Origin: Planctomycetota bacterium
GTDB lineage: Bacteria > Planctomycetota > UBA1135 > GCA-002686595
Length of the DNA: 64,000 nucleotides
Direction of reading: 5' to 3'
Assembly (NCBI GenBank): GCA_002683825.1
Contig: NYUD01000031.1
Span: forward strand, 62,001 to 126,000
Made by a program: the position numbers and the translations under genes. This document shows, in pieces, positions 8,921-18,010 of the stretch (positions are counted from its first letter, which is position 1; each line of letters starts with the position of its first letter). The notes beneath the pieces are model-generated. The model had not been told where the DNA came from. It made no database searches and saw nothing but the letters and a program-made list of their open reading frames with translations.

Positions 8921-8947
8921 GGGCCTCGGGTTCCCCGAGGCCCTTTT
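8921..8947 (+). terminator. Rho-independent terminator
   Basis: A perfect 10-bp stem, GGGCCTCGGG (8921-8930) with CCCGAGGCCC (8934-8943), has a TTC loop and is followed by TTTTC on the plus strand. On the minus strand the stem is followed by TTCTC only, so the direction is plus. It lies 138 bases past the end of the Kdo hydroxylase remnant. The sequence between (8784-8920) has no ORF but contains a CGTGCG/CGCACG hairpin (8828-8853), so the terminator may end a small RNA rather than the dead gene. Confidence 0.8.
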
Positions 8948-9047
8948 CATCTTTTCCCACCCCAGCCGGACCCTCTCGTCCCCCGTGCCGAGCCCCCGCG
9001 AGGCCGGCGAAGGAAGTCCCGACCGCCCCGCCGTTCCGAGGCGAAAC

Positions 9048-10475
9048 CTACAGCGGTCCGCGGCTCCAGGGACCCGTGATCGCAAAGGTGATTCCAGGGG
9101 AGTAGATATTCACGAAGAGCCAGCGTCCGCTCGGATCGAAGGTGGCGCCGCACCATTCCGCACCACGGAAATTCCCGCTGATTCCGTTGACCTCGCCATT
9201 CAACACGACGTCGTTCTGCGCGAAGAGCGAAAGCTGCCCCTGCGGAGTGAGGGCGTGCATTCGCTCGCGCGACTGACCTCCGTCCTCGCACAAGAGGAGC
9301 CCGCCGCGGGGACTCACCGTGATGTTATCGGGGTTGTCGAGCGTGCCCGGGCCTGGAGAGACGTAAACGGCCCGCAGTGTCTCCAGGCTCGGGTCATAGC
9401 ACCAGACCGCCCCTTGCCTGGGGAAACCGCCTTCGGTGTCCGTGAAGTAGATCAACCGATCGAAGTCGTCGAACCAGCAACCCTCCAGTCGACGAAACTG
9501 GGCTCCCCCCTCCTGGTAGCCCTGGAAGAAGGGGCCGGAAGCGCTGGTCGTTTGCCCGTCGATCGAACCGTACGGACCGACGCCACTTTGTAAGCCGAGT
9601 TGCGGATCGTCGATCGGAACCCACTCGACCTCAAAAGTGTCACCCGTGTTGATCAGCATCAAGTCAGCGTTCGGCACGCCCTTGACCTTCAACATCTCGA
9701 GGAGTCCTCCTCTGGCCAAGGCGAGCGCTGAGCCCCTACGGCCGGGGCGAAAACGATAGAAGCCTGAGGTATAGCGATCGTCCTCGGTCTCAAAGACGTA
9801 CCCCGTTTGAACATCGACGCAGACAGCTTCGTGCTTGAAGCGCCCCATGTCGCGCAGCGGGACCGGCGTCGCCATGCCCTGGGCTGGCACTTCAAAAACC
9901 CAACCATGAGTGTGATCGTATCCCTGGGGCGGCCCCGAGATCTCTTCCTCACACGTGAACCAGCTCCCCCACGGCGTGACTCCGCCGGCACAGTTGGCGG
10001 CTGTACCTGCCAGCACCACTTCGCTGCTCAACCATTCCCCACAGTGCGTATCGAAACGCAGTCGCGTCGCTCCGCCCCGCCCGTGCGGATCGTAGAGGAT
10101 CTCCGGAGTCCCGAAGGATGAGCCGGAATTACGAAGTTCGTGGTTGCGGATCAAAGTGACGATGCCGTCGGCGTCCGTGTCCACCACGCCCATGCCATCG
10201 TGGCTGCTGGGTGTAACGCCGTCGCTGTCGGTCAGAGGATCGTCGCGCCACCCGAAGCTGACGTATTGAAAATCGACGGGAAGTCGCAGCAGTTTCAGCC
10301 CGGTCCTCAGATCCTTAATGGACCGTAGCGGACCGTAGTTCGGAATACGGGCCTGTCCGTTGCCCAGGTACTCGGCGTGAGCATTGAGTCCTTGAAAGGC
10401 TGCGGCAAAGCCGATGGCCCCGTTGCGTAGCAGCGTGCGACGGCTCGGGAGTTTCCCTGAGGGGTTCGTAGTCAT
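9048..10475 (-). CDS. PhoX-like alkaline phosphatase (DUF839), Tat-exported
   Basis: A 475-residue protein with a twin-arginine signal (SRRTLLRNGAIGFAAA) and a beta-propeller of the PhoX/DUF839 family: NHELRNSG, GGVTPWGSWFTCEEE, MGRFKHEAV, YVFETEDDR, FTDTEGG, DNPDNITVSPRGGLLLCEDGG. The Glu/Asp-rich motifs are those that bind Ca2+ and Fe in PhoX. It should hydrolyse phosphate monoesters in the periplasm or outside the cell, but many DUF839 proteins are untested. A GGAGG lies about 12 bases before the ATG. It stands alone, with a 100-base gap upstream of the LemA/TPM operon end. Confidence 0.88.
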   Translation of the reverse strand: MTTNPSGKLPSRRTLLRNGAIGFAAAFQGLNAHAEYLGNGQARIPNYGPLRSIKDLRTGLKLLRLPVDFQYVSFGWRDDPLTDSDGVTPSSHDGMGVVDTDADGIVTLIRNHELRNSGSSFGTPEILYDPHGRGGATRLRFDTHCGEWLSSEVVLAGTAANCAGGVTPWGSWFTCEEEISGPPQGYDHTHGWVFEVPAQGMATPVPLRDMGRFKHEAVCVDVQTGYVFETEDDRYTSGFYRFRPGRRGSALALARGGLLEMLKVKGVPNADLMLINTGDTFEVEWVPIDDPQLGLQSGVGPYGSIDGQTTSASGPFFQGYQEGGAQFRRLEGCWFDDFDRLIYFTDTEGGFPRQGAVWCYDPSLETLRAVYVSPGPGTLDNPDNITVSPRGGLLLCEDGGQSRERMHALTPQGQLSLFAQNDVVLNGEVNGISGNFRGAEWCGATFDPSGRWLFVNIYSPGITFAITGPWSRGPL

Positions 10476-10578
10476 GGCGCGTGACCTCCGTGGGAGAGAG
10501 GGCTCAGATCTTCACAGAATCCACGTGGAGGGGTATGTGGAAGTCCCGCTTATTTGTCATCGCCTGACGGGGCTCGCA

Positions 10579-11367
10579 TCATTGCTTGCGCACGATAATG
10601 CGATCCGGAATCTCGTTGCGATCCCCCTCGGCCCAGGGGAAATACTCGGCCAGAACCTCGCCGGCGCGCGCAACCCCCTCGCTCAGCCCCTCGCACAGTG
10701 AACCGCGCCGAATGCCGTCGAGAATCGCATCGGTCGTTTCGACCCAGTGGTTTGGATCGACTTTCTCGTCGATTCCGGCATCGCCGAGAACGATAACACG
10801 GTGCTCCAGCAGGCTGACGAAAAGCAGCACGCCGGTCTTCGCTTCAGTTTCGTGCAGTTTGTGCACGTAGAACTCCTGGAAGGCCTGTTCGGTGGCCATT
10901 TCGGTGGCGCGCGCCTCGCCGATGAAGCGCCGCTGAAAATCGGGAAGCACCCGGGCCAGAAGGTATCCGACGAGCCCCATCGCCAGTTGGCTGGCCAACA
11001 AGGCCACCGGTTGGTCCCATGGAAGCCAGGCGGCCAGCAGGGCGGATCCGAACAGAAAACTGAACAGCCCTGCGATCCACGCGGCCTGCGGATGCGCGTC
11101 GGAGCGTTCGACGATGACGGGAAGGATCTCCCCAACTGTCTTCTTTTCGGCTTCAGCAATCGCCCCCTGCAGCCGCTTCAGGTCCACCTGGTTGAGTACG
11201 TTGACAGCGCGATAGCGATGGCGACGCACGAGCGCGATGACCACGAAGACCAGGGCGAGCGCAACGAGACCCGACGCCCCATACCGGCCGGTGAATTCGA
11301 TCCAGGAGGTGCGCAGGCTGTGCCCGGCAGCTTCCCAATCCTGAGAATTAGACAGCGTTGCAAACAT
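10579..11367 (-). CDS. TPM-domain membrane protein, second copy
   Basis: A 262-residue protein with an N-terminal membrane span (GLVALALVFVVIALV), a cytosolic segment ending KKTVGEILPVIVERSD, two further hydrophobic spans, and a TPM-type domain with TGVLLFVSLLEHRVIVLGDAGID. The C-terminus (GVARAGEVLAEYFP) also fits the family. It is the last gene of a lemA-TPM-TPM operon. I choose ATG 11367, two bases after the preceding stop; GTG at 11376 is an alternative that would overlap it. TPM proteins often pair with LemA, but their biochemical role is not settled. Confidence 0.82.
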   Translation of the reverse strand: MFATLSNSQDWEAAGHSLRTSWIEFTGRYGASGLVALALVFVVIALVRRHRYRAVNVLNQVDLKRLQGAIAEAEKKTVGEILPVIVERSDAHPQAAWIAGLFSFLFGSALLAAWLPWDQPVALLASQLAMGLVGYLLARVLPDFQRRFIGEARATEMATEQAFQEFYVHKLHETEAKTGVLLFVSLLEHRVIVLGDAGIDEKVDPNHWVETTDAILDGIRRGSLCEGLSEGVARAGEVLAEYFPWAEGDRNEIPDRIIVRKQ

Positions 11368-11369
11368 GA

Positions 11370-12143
11370 CTACCACCCTCCCGAAGCGCCACCGCCGGAG
11401 AACCCGCCGCCGCCGCCAAATCCGCCAAAACCGCCGCCTCCTCCGAAACCGCCGCCGGAGGACCCGAAGCCGCTCGCCCCTCCGCCGACACGCCTATTCC
11501 CGGACATGGCCGACAAGAGCAGCCACCAGGGGAGCGCGCCCCGCAGTCCTCCGCCACGGCCCCCGCGACCTCTGCCTGAGATCGACCCGAAGATCAGGAG
11601 GAACACCAGTAGGCTGAAGCAGCCACCGATACCCCCTTGCCCGGAGCGGCCTCTCCTGGATTGCTTCAGTGCTCCGTAGTCGCCACCTGCTGCGCGGTGG
11701 ATGGCCACGATTCCGGCTTCGATGCCCTCGTAGTAGCGTTTGCGTTTGAATTCCGGAGCGATGACGTCGCGAATGATGCGTCCGCTAATCGAATCCGTCA
11801 GCTCGCCCTCGAGCCCACGACCCACCTCGATACGCATCTCACGGTCTTCCACCGCAATCACAAGGAGCGCACCGTTGTTCTTTTCCTTGGTGCCGATTCC
11901 CCATTCCCGCGCAGTCCGCAGGGCCAGATTTTCGATCGAATCGCCATCGAGGCTCCGCACCGTCAAGAGAGCGACCTCGTGCGTGGAACCCTGCTTGTAG
12001 GATTCCATCAGGGCCTCGAGGCTGCGCTCCTGGGTATCGTTGAGGAGACCCGCGTTGTCGGTCACCCAACCGTCATTGCGCTGCGTTTGAAGAGCGGGAG
12101 CCGAAATGGAAAAGCACGCAACAAGAGCAAGGGTAAGAAGCAA
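11370..12143 (-). CDS. YgcG-type TPM-domain protein with Gly-rich tail
   Basis: A 257-residue protein with signal peptide (LALVACFSISAPA), a TPM domain (VTDNAGLLND, EVALLTVRSLDG, REWGIGTKEKNNGALLVIA, REMRIEVGRGLEGELTD), one transmembrane span near residue 180 and a C-terminal run of Gly/Phe/Ser ending GGASGGW. This is the standard YgcG architecture. It begins five bases after the lemA stop, so the three genes are one operon. Topology would place the TPM domain outside the cytoplasmic membrane. Function is only known as LemA-associated. Confidence 0.92.
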   Translation of the reverse strand: MLLTLALVACFSISAPALQTQRNDGWVTDNAGLLNDTQERSLEALMESYKQGSTHEVALLTVRSLDGDSIENLALRTAREWGIGTKEKNNGALLVIAVEDREMRIEVGRGLEGELTDSISGRIIRDVIAPEFKRKRYYEGIEAGIVAIHRAAGGDYGALKQSRRGRSGQGGIGGCFSLLVFLLIFGSISGRGRGGRGGGLRGALPWWLLLSAMSGNRRVGGGASGFGSSGGGFGGGGGFGGFGGGGGFSGGGASGGW

Positions 12144-12148
12144 TGCCG

Positions 12149-12772
12149 CTACTCCTTGTCGTCGAAGTTGAACTTGACCTCAGGCACCTCTTCGACGTTG
12201 TCATCAAACTCCAGCTGGGGGATCTTTTCAAAGCTGAACATAGACGCCACCAGGTTGCCCGGGAACTTCCGGATCGAGGTGTTGTAAGCCTTGACGGAGT
12301 CGATGTAGTCGCGCCGCGCCACACCGATACGGTTTTCCGTTCCCTCGAGTTGATCCTGAAGACCGAGGAAATTTTGGGAGGCTTTGAGGTTGGGATAGTT
12401 CTCGGCGACGAGCAGCAACCGACCGAGGGAGGAACCCAGTTGGCTTTGGGCTTTGAGGTAGGCTTGGAGCTGGGCCGGGTCCTCGGGCAGCGCATCGGGC
12501 AGCTGCGTCTTGCCCACCGACGCGCGCGCTTCCGTCACGGCAGTGATGGTCGATTTCTCAAAATTCGCCGCACCCTTGACAGTCTCGACCAGCTGGGGAA
12601 CCAGGTCGTAGCGGCGCTTGTACTGGTTCTGGATCTCGCTCCAGGCCCCCTCGACCCCCTCTTGCTGGGCGACCATGCCGTTGTAGCGAGAAACGCCGCA
12701 ACCGCCCAGGAGAAGCAAGAGGACGAGAAAGCCGCCACCGAAGATGGCGCATCCCTTGGAGAAATTACCCAT
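12149..12772 (-). CDS. lemA: LemA family protein
   Basis: A 207-residue LemA protein: N-terminal membrane helix (FLVLLLLLGGCG), then the family's long helical domain with YNGMVAQQEGVEGAWSEI, QYKRRYDLVPQLVETVKG, LLLVAENYPNLKASQNF and RRDYIDSVKAYNTSIRKFP. The N-terminal tail faces the cytoplasm in LemA homologues. ATG start with GAGG eight bases upstream. It heads the lemA-TPM-TPM operon, a common pairing in bacteria; the system is thought to act at the envelope but its mechanism is unproven. Confidence 0.95.
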   Translation of the reverse strand: MGNFSKGCAIFGGGFLVLLLLLGGCGVSRYNGMVAQQEGVEGAWSEIQNQYKRRYDLVPQLVETVKGAANFEKSTITAVTEARASVGKTQLPDALPEDPAQLQAYLKAQSQLGSSLGRLLLVAENYPNLKASQNFLGLQDQLEGTENRIGVARRDYIDSVKAYNTSIRKFPGNLVASMFSFEKIPQLEFDDNVEEVPEVKFNFDDKE

Positions 12773-12992
12773 TGCGTGGACCTCGGAGTGAATCGTGCCC
12801 GGCCAGGGTGGCCCGGGGCGGCGAGATTCTACCCCTTCCTGCCAGGGCTATTCACACCTCGGACGGGACATCGGGAAATGCCTTCCAAAAGAGCCTGGGA
12901 AAGCACCAGCGACGCAAAATTGGGCCGAAGCCCGCTCAGGAACGACCTGGAAACCGGCCGATGCATGGGGCCCCTCCAGATGGAGCAACGCC

Positions 12993-13277
12993 ATGACATA
13001 TGCAATTATCGCGATTCTGAGCACGGCCCTGTTCACGCTGATCGAGTTGTGGATCCTCAAGAAGTTCAAGTTCGATGTCTTCGGACGACTCAGCCGCGCC
13101 CAAGAGGCCAGTGATACCACGCGTTTCTTCGTCGAAGCGCTGGTGCTGGTCTCGTTCATTCTCATCCAGCCGGCCATCCTGATTGCAATCCTGAGTATGG
13201 CCTCGCCCGATCTGGCGCACTCCGCTCGCCAGGGAATCGAATCCCTCGTTCGGTACGGAGACACCTTCGGGAGCTAG
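12993..13277 (+). CDS. small membrane protein, unknown
   Basis: A 94-residue protein with two predicted membrane spans (AIIAILSTALFTLIELWIL and ALVLVSFILIQPAILIAIL) joined by a charged loop. The ATG at 12993 is supported by GGAG about seven bases upstream; the open frame extends upstream as low-complexity sequence and is not used. I do not recognise the family. It is convergent with the symporter gene and divergent from lemA, so context gives no function. Confidence 0.65.
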   Translation: MTYAIIAILSTALFTLIELWILKKFKFDVFGRLSRAQEASDTTRFFVEALVLVSFILIQPAILIAILSMASPDLAHSARQGIESLVRYGDTFGS

Positions 13278-13289
13278 CAGCCGGCGAGG

Positions 13290-14975
13290 CTAGCGGGCGG
13301 GCTCCCTCCCGGGCACGCGAATCGACTCGACCAGCTCCTGGATCTCCCGGGGTGGAGGAGGCGTCAAGCGCGACACGATGATCGTCACCGCCAGGTTCAA
13401 GATCATACCGATCGTGCCTATCCCCTCGGGAGAGATTCCCCACAGCCAGTTTTGCGAGGAGTTTGCGGCCGGGTTCACGAACTTGAAGTAGACGATGTAG
13501 GCCGAGGTAAAGAGCAAACCCAGGACCATCCCGCTCACAGCCCCCTCGCGCGTCGTACGCTTCCAAAAAATTCCGAGCAAGATGGCGGGAAAGAACGTGG
13601 ACGCCGCCAAACCAAAAGCAAAAGCCACCACGGGAGCCACAAAGTCCGGGGGATGGATACCGATGTAGCCGGCTACGCCGACACCCAAGGCGGCGCTGAA
13701 CCGCGCCGCAAGCAACTCGCCGCGCGGAGTGATTTGCGGCATGATCGCGCGCTTCAGAAGGTCGTGGCTGATGGCTGAGGAGATGACCAGCAAGAGTCCG
13801 GCGGCGGTCGAGAGCGCCGCGGCGAGTCCTCCGGCGGCGACCAAGCCGACGACCCAGTTTGGAAGCCGCGCGATCTCCGGATTGGCCAGCACTATGATGT
13901 CCGGGTCGATCGTCAGCTCGTTCTGAACCTCCGCCGCGGGACCGACATACTGAATGAGACCGTCGCCGTTTCGATCATCGAACGTGAGCAATCCGGTTTG
14001 TTCCCAGCGGTCGAACCAGTCGGGCATCTCGGCATAGGGTCGATCGGTAACCGTATCGAGCAGATTCGTGCGTGCAAAAACGGCGATGGCCGGTGCCGTG
14101 GTGTACAAGAGGGCGATGAATACGAGAGCGAATCCGACCGACATGCGGGCATCTCGGACACGCGGAACCGTGTAGAAGCGCACGATGACGTGGGGTAACC
14201 CCGCCGTGCCGACCATGAGCGCCGTCGTGATGGACAGGACGTCGATCATCGGCTTGGTGCCGTCGATATAGGGAGCAAACCCGAGTTCGGCATGCAGGCC
14301 GTCGAGTTTGTCGAGCAAGTAGACGCCATCCGCTCCGCTACCACCGAAGCCCAGCTGGGGCACGGGGTTGCCCGACATCTGGATCGCAAGAAAGATCGCC
14401 GGAACCAGATAGGCGAAGATCAGCACACAGTACTGGGCGACCTGGGTGTAGGTGATGCCCTTCATCCCCCCCATGACGGCATAGATAAAGACAATCCCCA
14501 TGCCGATCATTACACCGTGGTCGACCTTGACCTCGAGAAAGCGGCTGAACACGATGCCCACGCCACGCATCTGCCCCGCGACATAGGTGAAGGAGACGAA
14601 GATCGCGCAGACAACTGCGACGATCCTGGCCGTTTGCGAGTAGTAGCGGTCCCCGATGAAGTCGGGCACGGTGTATTTTCCGAACTTGCGCAGGTACGGA
14701 GCCAGCAGCAGCGCCAGAAGAACGTAGCCGCCCGTCCATCCCATCAGGTAGACGGAACCGTCGTATCCCAGGGACGAAATGAGCCCGGCCATGGAGATGA
14801 AGGACGCCGCCGACATCCAATCCGCCGCAGTCGCCATCCCGTTGGCCAGGGGGGAGACGCCCCCACCGGCGACGTAGAAGTCTCGCGTCGAAGCCGCACG
14901 AGATAGGAATGCGATCCCGATGTAGAGGGCGAAGGAAGCGCTGACGAGCAAGAAGGTCCAGGTCTGAATACTCAC
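13290..14975 (-). CDS. sodium:solute symporter, VC_2705-like
   Basis: A 561-residue member of the solute:sodium symporter family, about 13 spans. Signatures: FYVAGGGVSPLANGMATAADWMS at the first two helices, GGYVLLALLLAPYLRKFGKYTVPDF, and GLAAALSTAAGLLLVISSAISHD. The close relatives are the acetate/monocarboxylate-type symporters that require a small DUF4212 subunit, which is present immediately upstream with an ATGA overlap. An extra loop (about residues 310-360) with several Asp residues is seen in that subfamily. The substrate is probably a small monocarboxylate such as acetate; that is inference. Confidence 0.93.
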   Translation of the reverse strand: MSIQTWTFLLVSASFALYIGIAFLSRAASTRDFYVAGGGVSPLANGMATAADWMSAASFISMAGLISSLGYDGSVYLMGWTGGYVLLALLLAPYLRKFGKYTVPDFIGDRYYSQTARIVAVVCAIFVSFTYVAGQMRGVGIVFSRFLEVKVDHGVMIGMGIVFIYAVMGGMKGITYTQVAQYCVLIFAYLVPAIFLAIQMSGNPVPQLGFGGSGADGVYLLDKLDGLHAELGFAPYIDGTKPMIDVLSITTALMVGTAGLPHVIVRFYTVPRVRDARMSVGFALVFIALLYTTAPAIAVFARTNLLDTVTDRPYAEMPDWFDRWEQTGLLTFDDRNGDGLIQYVGPAAEVQNELTIDPDIIVLANPEIARLPNWVVGLVAAGGLAAALSTAAGLLLVISSAISHDLLKRAIMPQITPRGELLAARFSAALGVGVAGYIGIHPPDFVAPVVAFAFGLAASTFFPAILLGIFWKRTTREGAVSGMVLGLLFTSAYIVYFKFVNPAANSSQNWLWGISPEGIGTIGMILNLAVTIIVSRLTPPPPREIQELVESIRVPGREPAR

Positions 14976-15253
14976 GGACCGTCGTCCCCATCCTCAGATA
15001 GCCCGAACCGACGTTCGATGGCGTTCATACGTCGCGCATAGACGATGACAAGCAAGCAGAACACGTAGATCGAGCCCTGCTGGGCGAACCAGAAACCAAG
15101 GCGGAAGCCCGTCCCGGGAATCCGCACCCGGTTCAGTTCCTCAACAAAGAGAATCCCCAGGCCGTACGACACGAACGCCCAGATCGACAGAAGCGCCAAG
15201 AGGAGTCGTAAATTTGCTCTCCAGTAAGCCTTTTTCGAGTCGCTGGGATCCAT
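14972..15253 (-). CDS. DUF4212 small subunit of sodium symporter
   Basis: A 93-residue protein with two membrane spans (LLLALLSIWAFVSYGLGILF and FWFAQQGSIYVFCLLVIVYA) and the family's ending YARRMNAIERRFG. ATG at 15253 is chosen because the product then begins MDPSDSKKAYWRANLRL like other DUF4212 proteins; the frame extends upstream without merit. The stop overlaps the symporter ATG by four bases (ATGA), so the pair is translationally coupled. Confidence 0.9.
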   Translation of the reverse strand: MDPSDSKKAYWRANLRLLLALLSIWAFVSYGLGILFVEELNRVRIPGTGFRLGFWFAQQGSIYVFCLLVIVYARRMNAIERRFGLSEDGDDGP

Positions 15254-15395
15254 CGGCAAATCGCGCGGGAAGTGTAGCACCGGAGGACATCGAAAGCATG
15301 GAACCCGTGCTTCCGCGGAGGCCCGCTCCAGCAGCCGGTCGGCATGGACGCTGTCCCAATTCCCGCATAGCATGTGCGGCCGCGCCGGGCTTTCA

Positions 15396-16814
15396 ATGCT
15401 GTTCAACACTCTCGACTTCGCAGTCTTCCTGATCGTCTCTCTGTCGGTTTTCTACGCCCTGCCGCGACGACTGCGGAATCCGTTCCTCCTGGTTGCGAGC
15501 TACGCGTTCTACGGATTCTGGAACTGGCGCTTTTGCGGCCTGCTGTTGCTGTCGACCGTCGTCGACTACTGGGCCGCTCTGCGCATGGAGACCTGCGAGG
15601 ACCAGCGACGCCGCAAGCACTACCTGTGGATCAGTCTAGGCGTCAACCTTTCGATCCTCGGCTTCTTCAAATACTGCAACTTTTTCATCGACAGTTTCAC
15701 GGCCGTTCTGGACTCGATTGGGATCGATGCTCCCGACTACGTGCTCCGCATCGCGCTGCCTGTCGGCATCTCGTTCTACACCTTTCAGACGCTCAGCTAC
15801 ACGATCGATGTGTACCGGCGTGAAATGGTCCCCACACGGAAGTTCTTGGACTTCGCGTTGTTCGTTGCGCTCTTTCCACAGCTGGTCGCAGGTCCGATCG
15901 AGCGGGCCAAACGCATCCTGCCGCAGATCGTCGAACGACGCCACGCGTCATGGAAAGACGTTCAGAGCGGCAGCTGGTTGATCTATTGGGGCTGGTTCAA
16001 GAAGGTCTACGTATCCGACAATGTCGCGCGGATCGTCGACACGGTCTATGGGGCGGGAGCCGAGCCGACAGGGCCTGAGGTGTTGCTAGCCCTGTGGGCC
16101 TTCGCCGTGCAGATCTATTGTGATTTCTCGGGCTACTCGGACATGGCGCGGGGTGTGGCAAGACTCTTCGGCTACAACCTGATGCTGAACTTCAACCTGC
16201 CCTACTTCGCTACGAATCCCCAGCAGGTATGGCGTCGCTGGCACATCAGCCTTTCCACGTGGCTGCGCGACTACGTCTACATTCCTCTGGGGGGCAACTC
16301 CGGGGGACGTTGGAAGCAAAACCGCAACCTGTTCCTGACCATGCTGTGGGCCGGACTGTGGCACGGAGCCTCGTGGACCTATGTCGTATTTGGCGCATAT
16401 CACGGCGCCCTGCTCGCCATCCATAGAGAGCTGAAGCCCGCATTGAAGAAGATCGATCCGGTTTCCACCGTGGCCAGGAGCGCATGGTGGTTGTTCCGGG
16501 TCGGCTGCTTCTTCCATCTGTGGTTGCTCGGTCTGTTGCTGTTCCGCGCGGTTAGCTTCGAACAGGCAGCGTCGCTGGGCTACATCCTCTTCACGAACAC
16601 CGACCCGGGCTTCGTCTACGATTGGATCCCGCCCTTCCTCATGTTCAGCGCACCCTTGCTCATCGTTCAAATATGGCAGGGCGCTACGCGCGATCTGGAA
16701 GTCCCCCTACGCTGGCCGATGCCGATACGGGCGTTGCTTTTTGCCGCGATGTTCCTGGCCATCGTCTTCCTGGGCGAGGACCATGGTGAACCGTTCATCT
16801 ACTTCCAATTCTGA
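15396..16814 (+). CDS. MBOAT O-acyltransferase (AlgI-like)
   Basis: A 472-residue polytopic protein of the membrane-bound O-acyltransferase family, AlgI/PatA branch. Seen are the N-terminal FNTLDFAVFL, FFKYCNFFIDS, PVGISFYTFQTLSYTIDVYR, the central RRWHISLSTWLRDYVYIPLGG and the invariant catalytic His in GLWHGASWTYVVFG. These proteins pass acetyl groups across the membrane for O-acetylation of exopolysaccharide. It starts at ATG 15396 and is followed after five bases by an SGNH-like gene, the usual acyltransferase partner. The polysaccharide genes on the opposite strand just downstream fit this role. Confidence 0.93.
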   Translation: MLFNTLDFAVFLIVSLSVFYALPRRLRNPFLLVASYAFYGFWNWRFCGLLLLSTVVDYWAALRMETCEDQRRRKHYLWISLGVNLSILGFFKYCNFFIDSFTAVLDSIGIDAPDYVLRIALPVGISFYTFQTLSYTIDVYRREMVPTRKFLDFALFVALFPQLVAGPIERAKRILPQIVERRHASWKDVQSGSWLIYWGWFKKVYVSDNVARIVDTVYGAGAEPTGPEVLLALWAFAVQIYCDFSGYSDMARGVARLFGYNLMLNFNLPYFATNPQQVWRRWHISLSTWLRDYVYIPLGGNSGGRWKQNRNLFLTMLWAGLWHGASWTYVVFGAYHGALLAIHRELKPALKKIDPVSTVARSAWWLFRVGCFFHLWLLGLLLFRAVSFEQAASLGYILFTNTDPGFVYDWIPPFLMFSAPLLIVQIWQGATRDLEVPLRWPMPIRALLFAAMFLAIVFLGEDHGEPFIYFQF

Positions 16815-16819
16815 AAAAC

Positions 16820-17989
16820 ATGCCGAGCCTCTACTGGATCAAGAAAGCCCCATGGGCCGCGCTGATTGCAGCTGTGCTCGTGATATGGATCGACAGCAAG
16901 CTCTTCGAAGACCGCGAGCTCTGGCTGAAATTGCGGGCGCGGCTGGAAGCACTCCCCGAACCCGTCGTGCGGCTCGAGCTCGGCATTACCAAGGACATCC
17001 TGCAACTGAAGAACATGCGTGACGCGCCGCCTGAGATGCGGAGGTTGATCATCCTCGGCAACAGCCGTGCGCGTGTCGGCCTGAACCTGCGCAACCTCAG
17101 GGATGACGACATTTTGCAGGCAAAGATCGCCCACGCTGGGGTGTCACCCTACGTCATGCGCACGTTTGCGAAAGAAGGAGCTGCCCTCTCCCCGGACCTG
17201 GTCGTGCTCATGCTCTCGGAACTGGACACGCACCGGCCGGTAGAGCTGGTTCCCGGCGCGTGCTTCAGGAGCGCCGCAGCCCTGGGCCAACTATTGACCA
17301 GCGAGCCCAGCCTGACCTGGGAACAACGCCATGAGGTCGAGCAAGTCGCCGTGGGGGCGTTCCTGAATTCGTACCGTTACGGCGACATCCTCGATCGCGC
17401 CTACCTCAATGACTTTCGTGAGATCCGCATCCAGGAAGAGGAGCCCGCCTCGAAGCGCCAGGATCAGCGGCGTGGACGCGTCATACCTCGCAAACAGCTC
17501 GTTGTCGAAGCGGATAACGCACGCTTTCGGGTCAGGAGGATCAGTGAACCGGATGTCCCACCCCCGCCGATCGAGAACATCGAAGAGATCCGCGCCGAAC
17601 TTGCCAAGTCATTCAAACGCAAGAAGATCCAGAACTCGACACTGAACATCGGTTATGCCATCGCGTTTGGGCCGCATGTCGAGACCCAAAGGGATCTGAT
17701 CGAGAAGACGATCGAGATCTTCACTAACGCAGGGAGCAAGGTGCTGATCGTCGAGGGGCCCTTGAACCCGCTGACCTACCTGCTCTATGACGAAGAGTCT
17801 ACGCGCTCCGATTTCCTGGCTTTCGTCGAGAAAATGAAGATGGAGTATGGGGTCCACTTCCAGTCGATCGACGAAACAGGTCCGTACGTTCCGAAGGACT
17901 TCTCCGACCTGCTACACCTGAAGGGGACCAGCGCACGCAAGTTGAGCGCTGATGTAAGAAAGCGCGTGGTTGAGCTCTTGGACGGTTGA
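16820..17989 (+). CDS. SGNH-like (DUF1574/AlgJ-type) acyltransferase partner
   Basis: A 389-residue protein with one N-terminal membrane span (APWAALIAAVLVIWID) and a periplasmic domain. The motif GNSRARVGL matches the block I Ser region of SGNH-fold proteins paired with MBOAT enzymes (usually GDSR; here GNSR), and a C-terminal DLLHLKG provides an Asp/His pair. A Lys/Arg/Glu-rich insertion lies around residues 190-260. In AlgJ/PatB systems this protein transfers acetyl from the MBOAT partner to the glycan. Only five bases separate it from the MBOAT gene. Family assignment is by motif and context, so moderately sure. Confidence 0.8.
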   Translation: MPSLYWIKKAPWAALIAAVLVIWIDSKLFEDRELWLKLRARLEALPEPVVRLELGITKDILQLKNMRDAPPEMRRLIILGNSRARVGLNLRNLRDDDILQAKIAHAGVSPYVMRTFAKEGAALSPDLVVLMLSELDTHRPVELVPGACFRSAAALGQLLTSEPSLTWEQRHEVEQVAVGAFLNSYRYGDILDRAYLNDFREIRIQEEEPASKRQDQRRGRVIPRKQLVVEADNARFRVRRISEPDVPPPPIENIEEIRAELAKSFKRKKIQNSTLNIGYAIAFGPHVETQRDLIEKTIEIFTNAGSKVLIVEGPLNPLTYLLYDEESTRSDFLAFVEKMKMEYGVHFQSIDETGPYVPKDFSDLLHLKGTSARKLSADVRKRVVELLDG

Positions 17990-18010
17990 CAGCCGCCCGC
18001 CGGTCCTTGG

